DNA of 64,000 nt, from positions 4,216,001 to 4,280,000 of the forward strand of contig NZ_JBHUNT010000001.1 of the NCBI RefSeq assembly GCF_042685745.1, read 5' to 3'. The first letter of the stretch is position 1. Each line of letters starts with the position of its first letter. Below the pieces are notes generated by a model. That model did not search any database. It was not told where the DNA came from and saw nothing but the letters and a program-made list of their open reading frames with translations. The stretch comes from Prauserella_A oleivorans. GTDB taxonomy: Bacteria > Actinomycetota > Actinomycetes > Mycobacteriales > Pseudonocardiaceae. Shown one piece after another: positions 27,315-35,464 of the stretch. The position numbers and the translations under genes are program-made.

Positions 27315-27328
27315 TGGAACACGTTCTA
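27315..27328. promoter_or_regulatory. KstR operator of cyp125
   Basis: TGGAACACGTTCTA, a near-perfect palindrome with AAC-N2-GTT core, 27 bp upstream of the cyp125 start. Confidence 0.85.
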
Positions 27329-27479
27329 TGCGACGATTGAAGCATACGGTGTTAACTCAGGGAAGAGGTTGAGTGAACCCCGTTTACCGGATCGATGGGG
27401 ATCTTGTTTCCGCTTGTCGACACATCGTGCGCACTCGGTGACCAGACCTCGTTCGACCTGCACCACTGTTGCCCACTCT

Positions 27480-27493
27480 AAGAACATGTTCTA
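27480..27493. promoter_or_regulatory. KstR operator of fadA5
   Basis: AAGAACATGTTCTA, flanked by T and A, has the AAC-N2-GTT core in a longer palindrome. It lies 38 bp before the GTG of fadA5 and probably overlaps its promoter. Confidence 0.87.
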
Positions 27494-27531
27494 ATTCTGG
27501 CGAGGTATCCGGGTGTTCGAAGGAGAGCAAC

Positions 27532-28695
27532 GTGGGCAGTCCCGTCATCGTCGAAGCCGTGCGCACGCCGATGGGCAAACGCAACGGGTGGCTCGCCGGA
27601 TTGCACGCCGCCGAGCTGCTCGGGTTCGCCCAGGCCGCCCTGCTCGACCGCGCCGGCATCGACCCCGGGCTCGTCGAGCAGGCCATCGGCGGCAACGTCA
27701 CGCAGGCAGGCGAGCAGGCGGGCAACGTCACCCGCACCGCCTGGCTGCACGCCGGGCTTCCCCAGGAATGCGGTGCCACCACCGTCGACGCGCAATGCGG
27801 ATCCGCCCAGCAGGCGGCGCACTTGGTGGCCGGGCTGGTCACAGCGGGGGCCATCGACATCGGCGTCGCGTGCGGCGTGGAGGCCATGAGCCGGGTTCCG
27901 CTCGGCGCCAACACCGGCGTGGACGCCGGATCCCGCAGGCCCGAATCGTGGTCCATCGACATGCCGGACCAGTACCGGGCCGCCGAACGCATCGCCGAGC
28001 GACGCGGGCTCACGCGCGGCGACCTCGACGCCTTCGGCCTGGCGTCCCAGCGGAAAGCGGCGGCGGCGTGGCAGGACGGCCGGTTCGACCGCGAAGTGGT
28101 GCCCGTCAAGGCGCCGGTGCTCGGCGAGGACGGCGCCCCCACCGGTGAGACCCGGCTCGTCGGCCGCGACCAGGGGCTACGTGAGACCAGCCTCGAGGCG
28201 CTGGCCGCGCTCACGCCCGTGCTGCCCGATGGCCTGCACACCGCGGGCACGTCGTCACAGATCTCCGACGGCGCCTCGGCGGTGCTGATCATGGACGCCG
28301 AGCGTGCCCGCGCCCTCGACCTGCGCCCTCGCGCCCGCATCGTCGGGCAGGCACTCGTCGGCGCCGAACCGTATTACCACCTCGACGGACCCGTGCAGGC
28401 CACCCAACGCGTGCTCGACCGCGCCGGCATGACCGTGGACGACATCGACTTGTTCGAGATCAACGAGGCGTTCGCCTCCGTCGTCCTGTCGTGGCAGCGG
28501 GTCCACCGGCCCGACCCGGGCCGGGTCAACGTCAACGGCGGCGCCATCGCACTGGGCCACCCCGTCGGCAACACGGGCACCCGGCTGCTCACCACCGCGC
28601 TGCACGAGCTCGAACGGCGCGATGCCGCCACCGCGCTCGTGAGCATGTGCGCCGGTGGCGCACTGTCCACCGCGACGATCCTCGAGCGGGTCTGA
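27532..28695 (+). CDS. fadA5: Steroid side-chain 3-ketoacyl-CoA thiolase
   Basis: A 387-residue thiolase. The nucleophile is Cys89 (DAQCGSAQQA), with His343 (IALGHPVGNTG) and Cys373 (SMCAGGALST) completing the active site. These are each four positions before Cys93, His347 and Cys377 of M. tuberculosis FadA5, which cleaves 3,22-dioxo-steroid-24-oyl-CoA to release acetyl-CoA. NEAFASVVLSW is also conserved. The start is GTG 27532 with AAGGAG six bases upstream. It is a single-gene unit under its own KstR box, ending three bases from a convergent small gene. Confidence 0.95.
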   Translation: MGSPVIVEAVRTPMGKRNGWLAGLHAAELLGFAQAALLDRAGIDPGLVEQAIGGNVTQAGEQAGNVTRTAWLHAGLPQECGATTVDAQCGSAQQAAHLVAGLVTAGAIDIGVACGVEAMSRVPLGANTGVDAGSRRPESWSIDMPDQYRAAERIAERRGLTRGDLDAFGLASQRKAAAAWQDGRFDREVVPVKAPVLGEDGAPTGETRLVGRDQGLRETSLEALAALTPVLPDGLHTAGTSSQISDGASAVLIMDAERARALDLRPRARIVGQALVGAEPYYHLDGPVQATQRVLDRAGMTVDDIDLFEINEAFASVVLSWQRVHRPDPGRVNVNGGAIALGHPVGNTGTRLLTTALHELERRDAATALVSMCAGGALSTATILERV

Positions 28696-28698
28696 CGC

Positions 28699-28995
28699 CT
28701 ACGTCCGCTCCTGACGCATCACGTCGAGGTTGCGGTAGATCGGCGGGCCGTCGCACAGGGCCGTCAGCTGCTCGGCGATCCGGTTCGTCTCCGGCAGTTT
28801 CGAGTTCCTCATCGCCTCCTCGTACGACGGGAACTCCACGATGTCGATGTAGGTGCCGGAGCTGTCCCGGTCGCTGGTGAGAACCACGCTGGTGGCCGTC
28901 CGCTTGCCCTCGGTCTCGCGCAGCCAGCCGTCCAGAAGCTCGTTCAGCTCGTCGATGCGCGACGTCTTGAACTCGATGAGTTGGATGAAGGTCAT
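28699..28995 (-). CDS. Small dimeric alpha-beta barrel (ABM-like) protein
   Basis: A 98-residue protein with the ferredoxin-like alternation of the dimeric alpha/beta-barrel superfamily: MTFIQLIEFKTSRIDELNEL, SVVLTSDRDSSGTYIDIVEF, SYEEAMRNSKLPETNRIAEQL. The same fold is used by antibiotic-biosynthesis monooxygenases, haem-degrading IsdG proteins and muconolactone isomerases; no diagnostic catalytic residue lets me choose. It lies inside the sterol island after the WGxxGxxG gene on the same strand. No KstR box was found in front of it. Confidence 0.75.
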   Translation of the reverse strand: MTFIQLIEFKTSRIDELNELLDGWLRETEGKRTATSVVLTSDRDSSGTYIDIVEFPSYEEAMRNSKLPETNRIAEQLTALCDGPPIYRNLDVMRQERT

Positions 28996-29010
28996 AGCTC
29001 CTGCCTCCGC

Positions 29011-29080
29011 ACCGCCCCTGTGCCGCCGAGCGTGCGCCGGGCCGCCGGCCGTCGTCAACGGACGGATTTTCAGGGGCGGT
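29011..29080. repeat. Inverted repeat upstream of the ABM-like gene
   Basis: ACCGCCCCTG at 29011-29020 and its exact complement at 29071-29080 flank 50 GC-rich bases between the two leftward genes. It could form a stem after the WGxxGxxG gene; the role is not clear. Confidence 0.45.
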
Positions 29081-29096
29081 ACGGCGAGCGTGGTCG

Positions 29097-29519
29097 TCAC
29101 GCCTCCCGCGAGTGCCGCGGCCGGGCACCGGCCTCGCGCGGAGCCGCCGTCCGGTCCGTCGGCGCCGTGTGGACCAGGTGGGTGCCGGGCCGCGGGGCCC
29201 CGGCAGCCGGCTGCGGCGCCGCGCCTGCGGCCTGCCGGGCCACGGGCGGCGCCGAGGCCACGGACGGCTGCTGCGGCGTGGGCCTGCGGCGGGCCAGGCC
29301 GGCCAGCCCGGCGAGGCCGAGCAGTCCCAGCAGACCCCACAGCCCGGCGTTGTCGTCGTCCTCGACCTGACGCTCGCCGTTCGGAAGCTGCTGCTGCGCT
29401 GCCGCCGGCCTGGTGTCCTGCTCCGCGGCGGACCCGGCGTCGGCGACGGTCACCGACACCAGCGGGAGCGCGGCGCCGGCGGCGATCGCGGCCAGCCACT
29501 GTCGAGTCCTCGTCACCAT
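29097..29519 (-). CDS. Exported WGxxGxxG-motif protein
   Basis: A 140-residue protein with a signal peptide (WLAAIAAGAALPLVSVTVADAGSA). A low-complexity stretch is followed by the segment DNAGLWGLLGLLGLAGLAGLARRR near residues 57-80. This is the W-G-x-x-G-x-x-G hydrophobic helix followed by Arg, as in WGxxGxxG-CTERM-like proteins. The order is reversed from normal sorting tails because a Pro/Ala-rich, Arg-containing region of about 60 residues comes after it and probably stays in the cytoplasm. Function is unknown. The start is ATG 29519; its promoter must lie between it and the SDR gene end at 29641. Confidence 0.75.
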   Translation of the reverse strand: MVTRTRQWLAAIAAGAALPLVSVTVADAGSAAEQDTRPAAAQQQLPNGERQVEDDDNAGLWGLLGLLGLAGLAGLARRRPTPQQPSVASAPPVARQAAGAAPQPAAGAPRPGTHLVHTAPTDRTAAPREAGARPRHSREA

Positions 29520-29640
29520 GCGAGTAGGTCACCCCCCGAATGTCGTGCTGCCCGTTCTGCGGTGCTCGAGGCCTACCCGCCACGCCGGCCGGCCAAGGCC
29601 GGGTTCGCCCGGACGAGGGGCGTCGACTCGCCGGATCGCG

Positions 29641-30384
29641 TCACCCTCGGCCCAGAAACGGCATCGCGGTGGCCGTGAGGGTGAGGAACTGGACGTTGGC
29701 CGACAGCGGCAACGCCGCCATCGACAGCACCGCGTCCGCGACGTGAGCCACGTCGAAGGTCGGTTCCGGGCGCACACTGCCGTCCGCCTGCTTCGCGCCC
29801 CGCGCGATACCCGCGGTCATCTCGGTGGCCGCGTTGCCGATGTCGATCTGCCCGCACGCGATGTCGAATGCCCGGCCGTCGAGCGAGATCGACTTCGTCA
29901 GGCCCGTGACGGCGTGTTTGGTGGCGGTGTAGGCGACGCTCTCCGGACGCGGAGCGTGGGCCGAGACGGAGCCGTTGTTGATGATGCGCCCGCCGCGCGG
30001 GTCCTGCTGCTTCATCAGCCGCACCGCGTGGTGGGCGCAGAGGAACATGCCCGTGAGGTTGACATCGACGGTGCTCCGCCAGTCCTCGACGGACAGGGTG
30101 TCGACCGAGCCCGGGGTGCCGAAGGTGCCCGCGTTGTTGAACAGCAGATCGAGCCGGCCCCAGCGGTCGCGGACGGCGGCGAAGAGCGCGGCGACCGCGT
30201 CGGCGTCGGTGACGTCGGTGGGCACCACCAGCGCGCCGGTGTCCTCGCCCGCGGTTTCCCGCAGCGGCTCCTCGCGCCGTCCGGCGAGTGCGACCCGGTA
30301 GCCGTCGCCGAGCAGCGCCCGGGCGACGCACCGGCCGATGCCGGATCCGGCTCCCGTCACCACGGCGACGCGTGGGTGTGTCAT
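29641..30384 (-). CDS. Short-chain dehydrogenase/reductase at the end of the hsa cluster
   Basis: A 247-residue classical SDR: cofactor loop TGAGSGIG (residues 10-17), NNAG, and the Ser-Tyr-Lys set in NNGSVSAHAPRPESVAYTATKHAV. It should use NAD(P) to oxidise or reduce a hydroxyl/keto group; a steroid alcohol would fit the neighbours but this is inference. The start ATG 30384 is only 60 bp after the hsaB stop, so readthrough from the hsa operon is possible. However, the start codon lies inside a long inverted repeat (30353-30437). In-frame codons before 30384 give a longer but unconvincing N-terminus. Confidence 0.87.
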   Translation of the reverse strand: MTHPRVAVVTGAGSGIGRCVARALLGDGYRVALAGRREEPLRETAGEDTGALVVPTDVTDADAVAALFAAVRDRWGRLDLLFNNAGTFGTPGSVDTLSVEDWRSTVDVNLTGMFLCAHHAVRLMKQQDPRGGRIINNGSVSAHAPRPESVAYTATKHAVTGLTKSISLDGRAFDIACGQIDIGNAATEMTAGIARGAKQADGSVRPEPTFDVAHVADAVLSMAALPLSANVQFLTLTATAMPFLGRG

Positions 30385-30437
30385 GCCCGCGATCATAGGC
30401 GGGGCATGACACACGCACGCGCCACCGTGGTCGCGGA
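30353..30437 (-). repeat. Long imperfect inverted repeat across the hsaB/SDR junction
   Basis: Reading leftward from the SDR ATG (30384 to 30353) and rightward from an ATG at 30406 (to 30437) gives two 32-bp arms that match at 26 positions; three of the mismatches become G-U pairs in the leftward transcript. The 21-base spacer adds further pairing (GCCCCGC against GCGGGC). The stem begins eight bases after the hsaB stop codon and contains the SDR start codon. It could terminate the hsa transcript or block translation of the SDR. Confidence 0.7.
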
Positions 30438-30444
30438 TGTCTGG

Positions 30445-30981
30445 TCAGAACCAGTCGTCCGGCCGGGGCCAGGTGAACATCTCCCCCACCGGCTCGGACT
30501 CGGTGACCGTGTACCGGCCGCGGTAGAACAGCAGCGGCCGGGCATCCGACACCTCGCCGAGCGCGGTGACCCGGCCGACGACGACGTCGTGGTCACCGGC
30601 CTCGTGCACCGCCTCGACCGCACAGTCGACCCAGGTCAGCGCGCCGTCCAGCAACGGAGCCCCGCTCGGCGCGGAATGCCAGGCGACCATCGAGAACTTG
30701 TCCACGCCCCGCGCGCCGAATGCCACGCTCACGTCGCGCTGGTCGTCGGCGAGAACGTTCACGGCGAAGCTGCCCGTCCGCTCGATCACCGGCCACGTCC
30801 GGGAGCTCTTCGCCGGGCAGAACAACACCAGCGGCGGCTCGAGCGACAGCGCCGCGAACGACTGGCAGGCGAACCCCACGGGTTCACCGTCCTCGCACGC
30901 CGTCACCACGGCGACCCCGGTACAGAAGTGCCCCAGCACCGATCGGAACCGCGCGACGACGTCCGGCGCGACGGCGCTCAT
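30445..30981 (-). CDS. hsaB: Flavin reductase of the 3-HSA hydroxylase
   Basis: A 178-residue flavin reductase-like protein: FRSVLGHFCTGVAVVTACEDGEPVGFACQSFAALSLEPPLVLFCPAKSSRTWP is the FMN/FAD-binding core and GRYTVTESEP closes it. It matches HsaB (Rv3567c), which supplies reduced flavin to HsaA for hydroxylation of 3-HSA at C4. It is the last of four tightly packed genes hsaA-hsaD-hsaC-hsaB; its ATG overlaps the hsaC stop by four bases. Confidence 0.93.
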   Translation of the reverse strand: MSAVAPDVVARFRSVLGHFCTGVAVVTACEDGEPVGFACQSFAALSLEPPLVLFCPAKSSRTWPVIERTGSFAVNVLADDQRDVSVAFGARGVDKFSMVAWHSAPSGAPLLDGALTWVDCAVEAVHEAGDHDVVVGRVTALGEVSDARPLLFYRGRYTVTESEPVGEMFTWPRPDDWF

Positions 30982-31877
30982 CGTGCCCCGACGGAGAAGT
31001 CGTGCCCCCAGAGGCTCACCGCCGTGCTCTCCCGCGCGATCCAGGTGTCGTCGTCCACCTGCCTGCCCTCACACCCGAACTCCACGTCGAACCCGCCCGG
31101 GGTCTTCATGTAGAAGGACAACATCAGGTCGTTGACGTGCCTGCCCAGCGTGGCCGACAGCGGCACCTTGCGCCGCAGCGCGCGGTCGAGGCACAAGCCG
31201 ACGTCGTCGGTGTTCTCCACCTCCACCATGAGATGCACGATCCCGCTGGGCGTCGGCATCGGCAGGAACGCCAGACTGTGATGGCGTGGGTTGCAGCCGA
31301 AGAACCGCAGCCACGCGGGCTCGGCATCGGACGGCCTGCCCACCGCCTCCGGCGGCAGGCGCATCGAGTCACGCAGCCGGAATCCCAGCACGTCGCGGTA
31401 GAAGCGCAGCGCCGCCTCGTCGTCGTGGGTGGAGAGCACCACGTGCCCCAGGCCCTGCTCGCCGGTGACGAACCGGTGGCCGTAGGGGCTGACCACGCGC
31501 CGGTGCTGCAGCGCGATGCCGTGGAAGACCTCGAGGGTGTTTCCGGACGGGTCGTCGAACTCGATGAGCTCGTACACCCCACGGTCGGCGCGCTGCTGCG
31601 CGGTCCCCTCCTTGAACGGCACGCCGTGCGCGGCCAGGCTGTCGCGCACCGCGTCGAGCTCGGCGGCGTTCGCGACCTCCCAGCCGGCGGTGGCGAGCCG
31701 GTCGCTCTCCCCCGGCACGATCACCAGCCGCGCCGGGAAGTCGTCCATCCGCAGATACAGCGCGTCCGGATCGGCGCCCTTGCCCTCGACCATCCCGAGT
31801 ACCTTGAGGCCGTACTCGCGCCAGGCGGCCATGTCGGTGGCCTCGATGCGCAGGTATCCCAACGAGCGGATGCCCAT
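30978..31877 (-). CDS. hsaC: 3,4-DHSA extradiol dioxygenase
   Basis: A 299-residue type I extradiol dioxygenase that opens the catecholic ring A of 3,4-DHSA (meta-cleavage). With ATG 31877 as start, the ferrous ligands are His145 (GLGHVVL), His215 (IVHLMVEV) and Glu266 (DVEFGCEG), the same numbers as in M. tuberculosis HsaC. The active-site His/Tyr segment RHHSLAF and LSFYMKTPGGFDVEFG are intact. A GTG at 31883 overlapping the hsaD stop is possible, but AAGGA lies nine bases before the ATG and the numbering favours it. It is in the hsaADCB operon. Confidence 0.94.
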   Translation of the reverse strand: MGIRSLGYLRIEATDMAAWREYGLKVLGMVEGKGADPDALYLRMDDFPARLVIVPGESDRLATAGWEVANAAELDAVRDSLAAHGVPFKEGTAQQRADRGVYELIEFDDPSGNTLEVFHGIALQHRRVVSPYGHRFVTGEQGLGHVVLSTHDDEAALRFYRDVLGFRLRDSMRLPPEAVGRPSDAEPAWLRFFGCNPRHHSLAFLPMPTPSGIVHLMVEVENTDDVGLCLDRALRRKVPLSATLGRHVNDLMLSFYMKTPGGFDVEFGCEGRQVDDDTWIARESTAVSLWGHDFSVGAR

Positions 31878-31879
31878 GG

Positions 31880-32734
31880 TCACTCGTCCTTCAGAAAGTC
31901 GATCGCCAGCCGGTTGAATTCATCGAACCTCTCCAGCTGCGCCCAGTGCCCGCAGCGGCCGAACACGTGCAGCTGTGCGCGCGGGATGGTCTTCAGCGCG
32001 AGCAGAGCACCGTCGAGCGGGTTCACGCGGTCCTCGCGGCCCCAGATCAGCAGTACCCGCTGGCGGAGCCGGTGCGCCGCGCGCCACAGCAGTCCCTGCT
32101 CGTAGGTGTCCGGCCGCGCGAAGGACGCGCCCATGGCACCCATCGCGGCCAGCGCCTCCGGGGTGCTCGCCGCGGCGAAGCGCTCCTCGACGAGCTCGTC
32201 GGTGATGAGCGACTGGTCGTACACCATCACCCGCAGGAACGCCTCGAGCTTCTCCTTGCTCGGGCCGGGCGGCGCGGCGAACTTCGCGAGGTTCTTGACG
32301 CCCTCGGTCGGATCGGGAGCGAAGACGTTGACGCTCAGGCCGCCCGGCCCCATGAGCACGAGCCTGCCCGCACGCTCCGGGTGGTCGAGCGCGAGGCGCA
32401 CCGCCGCACCGCCGCCGAGCGAGTTGCCGACCAGATGGGCCTTCGCGATGCCGAGCGCGTCCATGAGCCCCACCACGGCGTCCGCGCTGTGCGTGAAGTA
32501 CTGCGGGTGCTCGATGGGTTTGTCGGATCGGCCGAAACCGGGCTGGTCCACGGCGATCGTCCGGAACGACTTGGCGAACCCCGGGATGTTGCGGGCGAAG
32601 TTGCTCCACGCCGACGCGCCGGGTCCCCCGCCGTGCAACAGGATCACCGTCTCGGGGTGCTCGGCGCCCGCCTCGTGGTAATGCAGCCGCAACCCCGGCC
32701 GCGCCTCGACGTACGTTCCCTCTGCGTGCGTCAT
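31880..32734 (-). CDS. hsaD: 4,9-DSHA hydrolase (meta-cleavage product hydrolase)
   Basis: A 284-residue alpha/beta hydrolase. The oxyanion segment is LLHGGGPGASAWSNFARN, the nucleophile Ser105 is in GNSLGG, the acid Asp235 in GREDRVNP and His263 in GRCGHWAQLE. HsaD hydrolyses the C-C bond of the ring-cleaved 4,9-DSHA to give DOHNAA and a five-carbon dienoate. It starts at ATG 32734, four bases after the hsaA stop, and ends two bases before hsaC. Confidence 0.94.
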   Translation of the reverse strand: MTHAEGTYVEARPGLRLHYHEAGAEHPETVILLHGGGPGASAWSNFARNIPGFAKSFRTIAVDQPGFGRSDKPIEHPQYFTHSADAVVGLMDALGIAKAHLVGNSLGGGAAVRLALDHPERAGRLVLMGPGGLSVNVFAPDPTEGVKNLAKFAAPPGPSKEKLEAFLRVMVYDQSLITDELVEERFAAASTPEALAAMGAMGASFARPDTYEQGLLWRAAHRLRQRVLLIWGREDRVNPLDGALLALKTIPRAQLHVFGRCGHWAQLERFDEFNRLAIDFLKDE

Positions 32735-32738
32735 CGGC

Positions 32739-33917
32739 TCACACCATCGCGTTCTCGACGGGGAGCCCGAAGGCTCCGGTGCCGAACATCGTGTAGGCCC
32801 GCTCCGGGTCGTTGGCCGCGTGCACGCGCCCGGCGTGCGCGTCGCGCCAGAACCGCTGGATCGGGGTACCCGCCTGCAGCGCGCGCCCACCGGAGTTCTC
32901 GAAGAGCCGGTCGATCGCGGCGATGGCGCGCTCGGTGCCGCGCACCTGGTCGCGGCGCACCCGCAGCCGCGTGGAGAACGGCAGCTTCTCGCCCCGGCAC
33001 GCCAGCTGGTAGAGCTCGTCGATGTTGTGGGTCAGCTGCAGCCACGCGGCGTCGATCTCGCTGGCGGCCTCGGCGATGCGCACCTTCGCGAACGGGTCCT
33101 CCTTGGACTTCTCACCCAGGTAGGAGGCGCGCACCCGTTCGCGCTGGTACGCCACGTGCGCGTCGTAGGCGCCCTGGGCCATGCCGATGATCGGTGCCGT
33201 GATGGTGCTCGGATGCACGGAGCCGTACGGCAGCCGGTACAGCGGCCCGGGATTGACCTCCTGCCCCGGCGTGGACAGCTTGGACGTGGCCACGAAACTC
33301 AGTGCGCGATGCTGTGGGACGAACACCTCGTCGACGACGATGTCGTTGCTGCCGGTGCCGCGCAGGCCGACCGTGTCCCAGACGTCGTCGATGGTGTAGT
33401 CCTCGATCGGCAGCAGGTAGGTGCAGAAGTCCACCGGCTTGCCGTCGGCGTCGAACGCGGGCGCCCCGAGCAGCGCCCACGTCGCGTGGTCGCAACCCGA
33501 GGAGAAGCTCCACCTGCCGCTGAGCCGGTAACCGCCGTCGACCAGCTGAGCCTTCCCCATCGGCGCGTAGGACGACGAGATGCGGGTGTCGACATCGTCC
33601 GCCCAGACGTCCTCCTGGGCCCGGGCGTCGAACAACGCGAGGTGCCAGGGATGCACGCCCAGGATGGACGCCACCCATCCGGTGGATCCGCACGCGCTCG
33701 CGATGAGCTTGACGGCGGTGTAGAAGGTGACCGGGTCGGCCTCGTAACCGCCGTAGGTCCTGGGCTGCAGCAGTTTGAAGAAGCCGATCTCCTGCAGGGC
33801 TTTGATCGACTCGTCCGGGATCTTCCGCGCGTCCTCGGTCTCCTGCGCGCGCTCGCGCAGGACGGGCAGCAACTCCTCGATCCCGGCGATCACCGCGTGG
33901 GTGCCCTGCTCGCTCAT
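32739..33917 (-). CDS. hsaA: 3-HSA hydroxylase, oxygenase component
   Basis: A 392-residue flavin-dependent monooxygenase with an acyl-CoA dehydrogenase fold (group D). Typical features are ASACGSTGWVASILGVHPWHLALF, SGRWSFSSGCDHATWALLGA, TVGLRGTGSNDIVVDEVFVP, and a C-terminal FENSGGRALQAGTPIQRFWRDAHAGRVHAAND. It hydroxylates 3-HSA to the catechol 3,4-DHSA with flavin delivered by HsaB. The start is ATG 33917 after GAGGCAGGT; the frame extends 19 codons upstream. It heads the hsaADCB operon and is divergent from kshA, with KstR boxes between. Confidence 0.94.
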   Translation of the reverse strand: MSEQGTHAVIAGIEELLPVLRERAQETEDARKIPDESIKALQEIGFFKLLQPRTYGGYEADPVTFYTAVKLIASACGSTGWVASILGVHPWHLALFDARAQEDVWADDVDTRISSSYAPMGKAQLVDGGYRLSGRWSFSSGCDHATWALLGAPAFDADGKPVDFCTYLLPIEDYTIDDVWDTVGLRGTGSNDIVVDEVFVPQHRALSFVATSKLSTPGQEVNPGPLYRLPYGSVHPSTITAPIIGMAQGAYDAHVAYQRERVRASYLGEKSKEDPFAKVRIAEAASEIDAAWLQLTHNIDELYQLACRGEKLPFSTRLRVRRDQVRGTERAIAAIDRLFENSGGRALQAGTPIQRFWRDAHAGRVHAANDPERAYTMFGTGAFGLPVENAMV

Positions 33918-33978
33918 ACCTGCCTCGTTCCTGGTCACGAAACCATGCGGGTCTACGTGGTCTGACACCTCCACACAC

Positions 33979-33992
33979 TAGAACACGTTCTC
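33979..33992. promoter_or_regulatory. KstR operator of hsaADCB
   Basis: TAGAACACGTTCTC with AAC-N2-GTT core, 61 bp upstream of the hsaA start. Confidence 0.85.
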
Positions 33993-34152
33993 GTTTTTGT
34001 CACGCGCACGTGCCGCGACCTGGGCACACCGCGGGAGTAGCGAGCATCCACGCCGCCTGGAACAGATTCTCTCCGCGCGCGGCGGCCCCTGAGCGACCCC
34101 TGCGCCGGCCCCCGCTTCGCCTCACATCGAGGGCCGCCACCTCCGGTAGAAC

Positions 34153-34166
34153 TGGAACACGTTCTC
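34153..34166. promoter_or_regulatory. KstR operator, kshA side
   Basis: TGGAACACGTTCTC with AAC-N2-GTT core in the hsaA/kshA intergenic region, 150 bp before kshA. Confidence 0.8.
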
Positions 34167-34209
34167 GTCTATGGTACGCATAGTGGCCGCCATCGCGACG
34201 GCAGCAACA

Positions 34210-34223
34210 TGGAACCTGTTCCA
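34210..34223. promoter_or_regulatory. Additional KstR-type box before kshA
   Basis: TGGAACCTGTTCCA has the AAC-N2-GTT core with symmetric flanks, 93 bp before kshA. A third copy in the same region may allow cooperative repression. Confidence 0.65.
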
Positions 34224-34315
34224 GGATGCGGGGCGCTCGGCCGGACCTTGCCACCGATCGTCCCGCTGCCGAAGAATCGATCATCCCCGCGGCCCGAGGG
34301 AACTGGAGGATCGTC

Positions 34316-35464
34316 ATGACGCAGGCGGGATCGGTACGGCAGATCGATGTGGGGGTGCCGCCGGAGCGGTTTGCCCGGGGGTGGCATTGCCTGGGGTTGG
34401 TGGAGCACTTCGCGGATGGGCGGCCGCATGCGGTGGAGGCGTTCGGGACGAAGTTGGTGGTGTTCCAGTCTTCGGATGGGCGGTTGCATGTGCTGGACGG
34501 GTATTGCCGGCATATGGGGGGTGATCTGTCGCAGGGGGAGGTGAAGGGGGATGCGGTGGCGTGCCCGTTTCACGACTGGCGGTGGGCCGGGGACGGGCGG
34601 TGTGTGGGGATCCCGTATGCGCGGCGGGTGCCGTTGCGGGCGCGGACCCGGTCGTGGCTGACGTTGGAGGAGAACAAGCAGTTGTTCGTCTGGCACGACC
34701 CGGAGGGCCAGCCCCCGCCGCCGGGGGTGACGATCCCGCGGATCGAGGGGATCTTCACCGGCGAGTGGAGCAACTGGACCTGGGACTCGGTGCTCATCGA
34801 GGGCGCCAACTGCCGGGAGATCGTGGACAACGTGGTGGACATGGCGCACTTCTTCTACGTGCACTACGGCATCCCGACCTATTTCAAGAACGTGTTCGAG
34901 GGCCACATCGCCACCCAGTACCTGCACACCAAGGGCCGGGCGGACAAGGGCCTGGCCGGCTCCAACTACGGCGGCGAGGACAACCTGCTGGAGTCGGAGG
35001 CCTCCTACTACGGGCCCGCCTACATGATCAACACGCTGCGCAACCACTACAAGGGCCTGGAGATCGACAACGTCCTGATCAACTGTCACTACCCGGTGAC
35101 GCCGACCTCGTTCGTGCTGCAGTGGGGCGTGGCGGTGAAGAAACTACCCGGCGTGGACGACACCCAGGCCGACGCGATCGCGGCCAAGTTCGCCGAGAGC
35201 ATCGGGGTCGGGTTCCTGCAGGACGTGGAGATCTGGAAGAACAAGACCCGCATCGACAACCCCCTGCTCTGCGAGGAGGACGGCCCCGTCTACCAGCTCC
35301 GCCGCTGGTACGACCAGTTCTACGTCGACGCCGCCGACGTCACCGACGACATGACCCGCCGCTTCGAGTACGAAGTGGACACCACCCGCGCCACCCAGGT
35401 CTGGGACCAGGAAGTCGCCGACAACCTCGCCCGCCGACACCAAGCCGACGCGGGAGTCTCCTAG
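34316..35464 (+). CDS. kshA: 3-ketosteroid 9-alpha-hydroxylase, oxygenase component
   Basis: A 382-residue Rieske non-haem iron oxygenase. The [2Fe-2S] ligands are Cys64 and His66 (YCRHMGGDL) and Cys83 and His86 (ACPFHDW). The catalytic iron site is Asp175, His178-His183 (NVVDMAHFFYVH; the ligands are the two His) and Asp303 (LQDVEIW). With KshB it hydroxylates C9 of 1,4-androstadiene-3,17-dione and relatives, which breaks ring B. ATG 34316 follows GGAGGATCGTC. The next gene starts on the last base of its stop codon. Codon choice is odd: the first 150 codons mostly end in G (GGG, GTG, TTG, CGG) and some in T, while the last 150 mostly end in C. Confidence 0.95.
   Translation: MTQAGSVRQIDVGVPPERFARGWHCLGLVEHFADGRPHAVEAFGTKLVVFQSSDGRLHVLDGYCRHMGGDLSQGEVKGDAVACPFHDWRWAGDGRCVGIPYARRVPLRARTRSWLTLEENKQLFVWHDPEGQPPPPGVTIPRIEGIFTGEWSNWTWDSVLIEGANCREIVDNVVDMAHFFYVHYGIPTYFKNVFEGHIATQYLHTKGRADKGLAGSNYGGEDNLLESEASYYGPAYMINTLRNHYKGLEIDNVLINCHYPVTPTSFVLQWGVAVKKLPGVDDTQADAIAAKFAESIGVGFLQDVEIWKNKTRIDNPLLCEEDGPVYQLRRWYDQFYVDAADVTDDMTRRFEYEVDTTRATQVWDQEVADNLARRHQADAGVS

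Larger units (their letters stand above)
33918..34315. promoter_or_regulatory. Divergent control region of hsaADCB and kshA
   Basis: The 398 bases hold no gene. They contain three KstR boxes (33979, 34153, 34210). A further degenerate copy, GGAACAGATTCT near 34059, keeps only one half site. The two boxes near kshA lie 150 and 93 bp before its ATG, so a long kshA leader or an upstream promoter is implied. Confidence 0.7.

Noticed and set aside
34891..34898. AACGTGTT core inside kshA
   Set aside because: It is in the middle of coding sequence (KNVFE) and has no symmetric flanks.
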